A stretch of DNA of 64,000 bases, taken from the NCBI GenBank assembly GCA_014607495.2, contig CP053167.1, positions 5,766,001 through 5,830,000 on the forward strand, read 5' to 3'. The notes under the pieces are model-generated. The model was not told where the DNA came from. It was given only the letters and a program-made list of their open reading frames with translations, and made no database searches. The position numbers were made by a program, and so were the translations under genes. Origin of the DNA: Carposina sasakii (lineage: Eukaryota; Arthropoda; Insecta; Lepidoptera; Carposinidae). This document shows, one piece after another, positions 58,141 through 64,000 of this stretch (position 1 is the first letter of the stretch; each line of letters begins with the position of its first letter).

Positions 58141-58478
58141 CTTCATATATAATATATAATACCAAGGATAATTTTGAAGCAGATAGAGAATCAAGGAAAG
58201 TCAATATAGAATGGGAGCCGTCAAATATAGCTTATAAGAGAATAATAACAAAATTTGGTTCCCCAGAGGTAGACTTATTTGCATCCAGGACTAACAAAAA
58301 GTGTGTTAACTTTGTCTCTTGGAAAAGAGATCCAGAGGCCATTGCCATTGACGCCTTCACCCTCAATTGGAAGGATAGTTTCTGGTATGCATTCCCACCT
58401 GTTTTGTTAGTCCTTAAATGCCTCCACAAAATTAAAACTCCCCTCATTGGCCTTCCCAACCTTGGTTCCCTTTGGTGA
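58141..58478 (+). pseudogene. DIRS-like pol remnant: RNase H end and C-terminal region
   Basis: In the shifted frame: NTKDNFEADRESR (RNase H C-terminal Asp region of DIRS elements), then FGSPEVDLFASRTNKKC, FVSWKRDPEAIAIDAF and FWYAFPP. These motifs are characteristic of DIRS/Pat-like pol between RNase H and the recombinase. The frame ends with a stop at 58476-58478. Confidence 0.7.
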
Positions 58479-58489
58479 AATGTTTACTG

Positions 58490-59641
58490 CTTAATGATGT
58501 CATTATATTCAAGCCTAATAAAAGACTATTAACATCACCTTTCAGAACTGCTCACCCGCTGTCCTATCAACTTACCCTGGCTGCAGGAGTGCTATCCGGG
58601 AGGCATACATAAGACGAGGTGTTACAGGTGAAGCCCTATGTATCATTATCGATTCACTTTCACCAAATACTATACTATACCATACGGCCTTAAAATTGTG
58701 GTGGCCCTTTTGTGAGAAACATAATATTGAACCTTACCAGGCGTCCATTCCTTACATTTTTAAACACTTAATGGAGTGCTTTGAGCGGCACTAAACTCTG
58801 CTAGATCTGCTTTATCTCTAATTATAGGACCTAGAATTGGTAATGATGATAGAATAAAGCGCTTTATGAAAGGAGTTTATAGAACAAAACCTCTCACACC
58901 CAAATATAACAACACTTGGGACGCAGGTCAAGTCTTGAATTATATATCTATATGGTACCCTAACGAAGATATCAGTTAAGAAAAACTAACGAAGAAAGGT
59001 GATCATCCTAGCACTTACCACAGGACATAGGGTACAAACTCTATCTTTGATAAATTAGAATATATAAAATATGTTACAAATGGCATCCAGATATACCTGA
59101 TTTAATCAAAACATCCAAAAAGGGAAGCTCACAACCGACTCTTCATTTGAGAACATATGAAAAAAAAATGCAAATATGTCCTGTTCATACCATAAAATCA
59201 TACATTGCAGTAACAAAATCCATTAGAAAAGACAACCATGGACTGATTATAATATGATTATAGCTCAGTGGTTAGAGCACTGACACGCGGAATGAAGAGG
59301 TCGTGGGTTCGATTCCCACCCGGGTGAGGAATTTTTTCCATTTCTTTATTAATAATTTTATGATTATAACTTATAAAAAACCGCATCAGCAAGCTTCATC
59401 TCAAACAATAAGCAGGTGGATTAAGTCAATTTTAAATGAGGCTGGTATTGATTTATCCTTCACAGCCCACAGCACAAGATATGCCTCGGCTTCCAACAGG
59501 ACTGGAATCAATGTAGAGCAAATAAGGAAATTGGCTGGATGGTCACAGAACTCTACAACATTTGCAAAGTTCTATAATAGACCGGTAGTGGAAGATCCTT
59601 TTGCCTATAGTCAGGCAATATATGATTTTGTAGGTATTTAA
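58490..59641 (+). pseudogene. DIRS-like tyrosine recombinase remnant
   Basis: Stops and shifts break the first part, but LTTGHRVQTLS (59014-59046, with the first catalytic Arg at 59029-59031) is readable. Further on, TAHSTRYASAS gives the His-x-x-Arg pair (His 59468-59470, Arg 59477-59479), then KLAGW and AKFYN with the nucleophilic Tyr at 59573-59575. The C-terminal 80 codons are intact to a stop at 59639-59641. This is the recombinase that in DIRS-group elements integrates a circular cDNA in place of an integrase. A family T SINE lies inside it at 59252-59360. Confidence 0.75.
59244..59368 (+). mobile_element. Family T SINE inserted in the DIRS recombinase
   Basis: TGATTATA at 59244-59251 and 59361-59368 flank a 109-bp insert with TAGCTCAGTGGTTAGAGC (A box), GGTTCGATTCC (B box, 59306-59316) and GAGGAATTTTTTCC, ending ...TTTATTAATAATTTTA. 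Insert plus duplication is 117 bp, a multiple of three, so the host frame is not shifted, but a TGA at 59255-59257 interrupts it. The insertion is younger than this DIRS copy. Confidence 0.8.
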
Positions 59642-60553
59642 GTTTATGTTCCTTCAATTTTATTGTCAAGAAAATAATTTTAAGTTGTTAATTAGTACAT
59701 TAAGTCTATTAAGTACCTACCTTGTTAAAAGCAAAACATGCTTGTACTAAAAATATTTAAATAACTAGTTTGTCTTATTTAAATTGTTTGTTAATTCCTA
59801 TATAATATATATAATTAAATAGGAATTTCTATCTAAAATTTTATTGATACCTTTCATTCACAACCCTAACTTTGAACATTTATTTAGTAAAAGCGTCTCG
59901 GACAAGGAGAGAGTATAATTATGATAGAACTTCATTTAAGGTAAGTTCGTTTAATCATTCAATAATAATACCTTATCACTATTACCTTATTACCTTACCT
60001 TACCACTTAACATTTAACCCTATTAGTTTTCCATTGCACGACGTAGATCTGTACTTCAATAGTCTTTGCACAAGACGGGGACCATCGCCGGGTGTTTCAT
60101 ATTGCGCGCTTGGTGATGATATCCGCCATGTGTATTCCTCATCATATTAAAGTTCTCTTAAAAGGGCCTCTACATCTTGGCTACGGCCTGATGCATTCCT
60201 CTCAAAAGGACCGGGACTCTGTAGTCCCGTGAATTTTGGAAGAGATACATTACAAACAATACAAGCCTTTCTGATAGCTCAGCATTTTCAAATACGCAAA
60301 TTATTTTCTTATCTTGATTGACTAACAGATAATAATTAACAAACTACACACGTTCGTATATTAGATACTTATTAGTAAGGTAACACAGAATTCGAGGCCA
60401 AAATATACATTTTTCCTAGTTATATAACATGAATACCGATTTAATAATGTTGTCATTTAATTTTGTGACAGACCGACAGGGGTCATTGTTTTTATGTTAA
60501 TTCTGAAACTGACGAACTTGACCGATAATGGAAATGCTTGATTTTAATCTAAA
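59642..60553. other. Downstream of the DIRS element; nothing recognised
   Basis: AT-rich to about 59880. GGACCGGGACTCTGTAGTCC near 60210 is a small hairpin. I could not identify the inverted or split-direct terminal repeats expected for a DIRS element. Confidence 0.35.
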
Positions 60554-60790
60554 CCGGCCGATTGGTGTAGTTGGTAGTGGTCCTGCCTGCGACGCCATAG
60601 GTCCTGGGTTCGAATCCCAGTAGGTGCAAACATTGATGTGATGAATATCGATGTTTGTTTCCGAGTCATGGATGTTTCTATACTTATCTGTGTATTTATA
60701 TACCATTGCTTAGTACCCACGACACAAGACCTTAGGGATCTTAGTGTGGGACTAGGTCAATGTGTTGTGAAGTGTGAGGAAAAAAAAACC
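60554..60790 (+). mobile_element. tRNA-derived SINE (second family)
   Basis: CCGGCCGATTGGTGTAGTTGG (A box within), GTCCTGCCTGCGACGCC, then B box GGTTCGAATCC (60607-60617) and CAGTAGGTGCAAACATT. The body has GATGAATATCGATGTTTGT, TTCCGAGTCATGGATG and GGATCTTAGTGTGGGACTAG, ending in an A run. This is a well-known lepidopteran SINE in my recollection. The tRNA-like head has both promoter boxes; the element lacks a coding capacity. Confidence 0.8.
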
Positions 60791-61324
60791 CTACATATAA
60801 CACACCCTAGGTAGACACTGCATATCACATAGAAAGTAGGATAGAACACTCAGTTCCTAAAGATTTATCCTATAATTTTGTGACTGTTGTGTTGTACCTA
60901 TCTACAAAGAGGAATTCTGTTTATTTTTCGTAGATACAAAATTTTGGAATTAATCGGGTCGACATTAGATCATAATTTAGGTATGTAGATACCTACTCTA
61001 TACGTACTACGTACTCTATACCTACCTAACAAATTTAAACGATTAATCACCTTGAATTGGGCTATTCCATGACTTCATCCTATTCTCATCTATCATTTAC
61101 GATGTAGAATGGATAGAAAACAATAAAATTGTACATAATAGTGTCTGTTTGCAAGTTAAGCAACTGTCAGATACGATCTCCATCGCCAATGCTCTTTCAA
61201 TTATCGCCAAGCGGCTAACTTTCGCGGTGTTGCCAGATTAAACTCAGAAAAATGGCTCAAAGGTACTGTAAAATAGATAAGAGTACTCTGCGCAAGGTAT
61301 AAATCGGCTGTTAATTGTTTTATA
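60791..61324. other. No recognisable feature
   Basis: AT-rich. TATAC/TACGTA microsatellite-like runs near 60990-61020. Confidence 0.4.
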
Positions 61325-61525
61325 AGTGTAATCATGTGCTGATACCCTCATTAGAATATATGAGCTGCATCTTCTTACGGGGATGTCGTAAGAGTCGACT
61401 GGCAACTAGTCACTGATCATTTACATCTCTCCCCGGTATGCTAAACGTGGTTACAGGGTTTCCTTTATGATCTTGTAATTCTGGCAACCCTATTTCGGGA
61501 ACACATCCGTGTGTGTGTGTGTATA
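61325..61525 (+). repeat. Family S repeat with GT tail
   Basis: AATCATGTGCTGATACCCTC, ATTAGAATATATGAGCTGCA, GTCGTAAGAGTCGACTGG, CACTGATCATTTACATC and AACCCTATTTCGGGAACAC, then GTGTGTGTGTGT. Confidence 0.6.
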
Positions 61526-61624
61526 TAACTGTATACATATATGTATTGTTCCTTGACCGAAGTTACATGATCAGCTGGATCGTGACGTAGGCTAGTGTCA
61601 TGATTGCCTGGTTTTCTTAGTTTA

Positions 61625-61985
61625 GTTTATTTATTATCATAACTGTGTACATACATAAGCTGCTAGGTACATAAAAATTTTTTGATCCAACTGTTTGCCC
61701 ATTTCGGACGTACAATAGGTTACATTATAGGTATACTTTTACATAAGTTATTCCCAAATGTTTACAATCGTAGCCATTTCTTTAATGTATTCTTAAATTT
61801 CATGTCATCTAGTAATTTTATAGATTTTGGCAAATTATTAAATATATTAACCTCATTGATTACTAAATATATTAATCTTGACCAATATAATGTACCTGTA
61901 TTTGGTAAGCATAGTAAAACTTGCAATAAATGTATGTAGAGCAATAAATTTTGTTTTCACATTGCAAAACAAATGAACGCATTCT
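61625..61985 (-). pseudogene. LINE ORF2 C-terminus and 3' region
   Basis: On the minus strand 61762-61944 translates to a 60-residue frame containing NTGTLYWSRLIYLVINEVNI, then FNNLPKSIKLLDDMKFKNTL and KKWL. The FNxLPxxIK...FKxxLKxWL arrangement is the usual C-terminal end of jockey/CR1-type LINE reverse-transcriptase proteins in insects. It is 5' truncated. The following ~140 bp to 61625 is AT-rich 3' untranslated sequence. Confidence 0.65.
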
Positions 61986-62307
61986 TTGTTCTTGTTACAT
62001 TCTGGCACCAAATTTCATCAAAATTGAATCATCAATAACATTACTTTAAAAAAAAACAAGTAGTTAATACGTAAATTACATAAAGAAGCTGGCAACACCT
62101 AACGACTTGATTCTTTTACGACACATACGAAAATGGACACGATTCTTACGAAATTAAGACTTAAAAACATAGAGAAGATACTTTTATTTTTCTAGTTTAA
62201 TGTGAATTGAAGTGTTTTGGTATTTTACTGAATGCGCTTGAACTTTGTTTAGCACAGACTATTTTTATGTTTATGTATGTACTACCTATTTAGGTACACA
62301 CAAAACG
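61986..62307. other. No recognisable feature
   Basis: Nothing recognised. Confidence 0.4.
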
Positions 62308-62466
62308 TACGAGTCGACTAAGAAACTCGGGCGTTCTCTCAAACGCGAAGCTAGCAACTTGTCACAGATAATTTACATCTGTCCCCGATATGCTTATCGT
62401 GACTGTGGGATCTCCTTTATGATCCTGCAGTTCTGGCTACCTCATTTCAGGAACACAGCTGTGTGT
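62308..62466 (+). repeat. Family S repeat, 3' two thirds
   Basis: CGAGTCGACTAAGAAACTCG, GGCGTTCTCTC, GCAACTTGTCACAGATAATT, GTCCCCGATATGC and TGCAGTTCTGGCTACCTC, then a GTGTGTATA tail into which the next MITE is inserted. Confidence 0.6.
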
Positions 62467-62469
62467 ATA

Positions 62470-62842
62470 CAGGATGATTTTTGGTCGTCAACGTTCCCGA
62501 AAACTACGGAATCTCCTCATCATCACGATCATTTTTCTCCATGGAAGCATACCTGGGAAGTGTCTGGTTTCCAAAATATTAGGGTCCAAAGTTGGGTAAA
62601 TAGACTGCGTTTTTCTGCATAAATGCACATAGACGCGCGTAGCAAGATTTTTTGACGAGAAATAATTAATATCTGTCTATAAAAAAAACTAACATAAACA
62701 CTAGACACAATAAATTTCGCCCGATCAAGTAATTTTAAAAAATTTAAAAAAAAAATCCCACCATTTTTATTGGGATAAACTTACTTTATTTGATGTATAG
62801 AGTATGTACCCTTCGTTAGTGGTGGCCACAAAAAGCATCCTG
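62470..62842 (+). mobile_element. Family M mariner-type MITE, copy 5
   Basis: 373 bp from CAGGATGATTTTTGGTCG to AAAAGCATCCTG. TA flanks at 62468-62469 and 62843-62844. Inserted in the tail of a family S repeat. The 125-codon frame starting upstream is a read-through of S and M sequences. Confidence 0.75.
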
Positions 62843-63299
62843 TATGCATGAGTGTTCATAAATTCATTCTAAGAGCACGTGTTGTAGCGTTTTTCCTGTA
62901 TCCTCATCTGTCCCTCTACTCGTAAGGTGACAGACCGAAAAAAATCGAAAAAAAAAATGTTATTTGTACCACTTTTCATACTAATATAAGTGTGAAAATA
63001 AGGTGACATATCGGAATATCCTCGTCATAGGGGGCTGTTTTTCAAACCTTTATTATGCAGTGGCATGCGGATGCCTTTTTTTAAACTAAGAGGTTGAACA
63101 AACCTTATGATGCCTCCGGAACTTCATTATTTCTTCGCCTTCATTCCTCGTGGTAAATAAGTAAATGACTAGGTACGAGTACTAGCCCATTAAAGGTCAC
63201 ACTGGTTAGTCATATATAGGATTTAAAAAACTTACTTTATATTTATCTTGGTTGAACATTTTTGGAATCAACTTATTGTTACGAAAGAAGTTTAATTAT
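62843..63299. other. No recognisable feature
   Basis: Nothing recognised. Confidence 0.4.
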
Positions 63300-63460
63300 T
63301 ATTCTGAAATGGCGCACCTTTGTCTGTCTGTTCGTCCTAAATTCCTTTACAGTAAATCACATCCTCTTAACTGTATATATTTTAGCTTGTAATTTTTTAT
63401 ATGTGTGTGTGTGTGTGCGAAAAATAAACGTTTCTTTCTTTCTTTCTTTCTTCTTCTTTC
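63300..63460 (+). mobile_element. LINE-type 3' end with GT and TTTC microsatellites
   Basis: ATGTGTGTGTGTGTGTGTGC is followed by GAAAAATAAACGTTTC and a (TTTC)n array (63430-63460). AATAAA directly before a short tandem tail is the 3' signature of a non-LTR retrotransposon. Body not identified. Confidence 0.5.
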
Positions 63461-64000
63461 TAACTGTGACCGATAAAACAGCCTATCATCGGTTTTAAAT
63501 TGGAAGCTATTTTATATAGGTAGGTATACCTAACTGACATATAACATACAACATCATACTTATTCAAGAATTACTATGGAGACAGAACGTTAGCAAAACG
63601 GTTACCATACCTTTTAAATACATTGCGAGTGATGACATACGACAGGAAACAAATAGAAATAAATTAAAAAATAATCTAAAATTTATTGTCTAGACTAAAT
63701 TAGCAATTAGATAATAAGTAAGTACCTACTTACTTCCAATGTTTACTAATAATATAAGGTTTATTACCCTTCATGATCCCGCAGACAAACTGTTTTTTAC
63801 AGTTTAGTGGGACTACAATTTAGAAATAAGTTTTGCAGTGTATTTATATAAGTATAAATAAATAAATAAAGCCTATCATAATTTTGGTTCATTTCTAATA
63901 ATCACAGCACCGTGTTATCAATTAAATAAATTAGCCAATAATTTAATTGCTAAAATAAATAAAAGCATGAAACCTACCCCTTATCACCTGAGACTTAATA
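63461..64000. other. No recognisable feature
   Basis: AT-rich to the window end; AATAAATAAATAAAG near 63860 is a simple repeat. Confidence 0.4.

Noticed and set aside
60556..60630. Possible tRNA gene
   Set aside because: It is the head of a SINE whose body continues to about 60790; the 3' side does not close an acceptor stem.
62245..62622. 125-codon plus frame
   Set aside because: It reads through a family S repeat into a family M MITE; similar segments appear in frames over other M copies (26173, 52349).
63401..63460. Telomeric repeat
   Set aside because: The arrays are GT and TTTC, not the insect TTAGG repeat.

Overview
This window reads as insect nuclear DNA, most likely from a moth or butterfly. 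It is strongly AT-rich and has no bacterial-style gene packing. It carries many short interspersed repeats that I recognise from lepidopteran genomes: the CTGCTGGACGTAGGCCT repeat with a (GAT)n-type tail, the GGGGTAGGCAGAGCACCAAG repeat, the CCGTCTGTCCGTC repeat ending in CGCACTTGGCCGG, the CGACTTCGTCCGCG repeat, and a tRNA-derived SINE. The organism call rests on memory of these families, not on a search. I found no intact host protein-coding gene. Almost all ORFs are under 120 codons and fall in repeats or featureless AT-rich DNA. The only convincing coding similarity is to retrotransposons.

Layout. Positions 1-1690 hold old repeat fragments and a mariner-type MITE. Positions 1691-20662 are two head-to-tail copies of a segment of about 9.47 kb (1691-11158 and 11195-20662, offset exactly 9504). 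By eye they are almost identical except for a dense patch of differences at 5235-5460 / 14739-14964. A 36-bp filler lies at the junction, and the right breakpoint sits in the loop of a 32-bp-arm hairpin. From 20.7 to 56 kb the DNA is an archipelago of MITEs, SINE-like repeats, LINE 3' tails and fold-back elements, often nested, separated by long stretches where I recognise nothing. Positions 57.0-59.65 kb hold a decayed, internally deleted DIRS-like (tyrosine-recombinase) retrotransposon. It has a gag-like start, a probable 357-bp intron, an RNase H region and a recombinase remnant split by a ~109-bp tRNA-like SINE. Positions 60-64 kb return to SINE and LINE remnants.

Family labels used below are mine: A (GATGCGGTTTT repeat), C (CCGTCTGTCCGTC), G (CAATTCTTGAAA-ended MITE), H (CCACCACCGG hairpin repeat), K (GC-rich GGGTTGCGGGCC repeat), L (CTGCTGGACGTAGGCCT), M (mariner-type MITE), P (GGGGTAGGCAGAGCACCAAG), S (GTGCTGATGCGG...CACTAGAAT), T (tRNA-like SINE with a TTTATTAATAATTTTA end), Z (CGACTTCGTCCGCG).

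Nothing here is a demonstrable new gene system. The items most worth a second look are the tandem duplication with its templated-looking junction and its single divergent patch, the alternating inverted array at 47402-47559, the covarying hairpin family H, the dimeric T element with perfect 13-bp target duplications, and the possible in-frame intron in the DIRS gag remnant.
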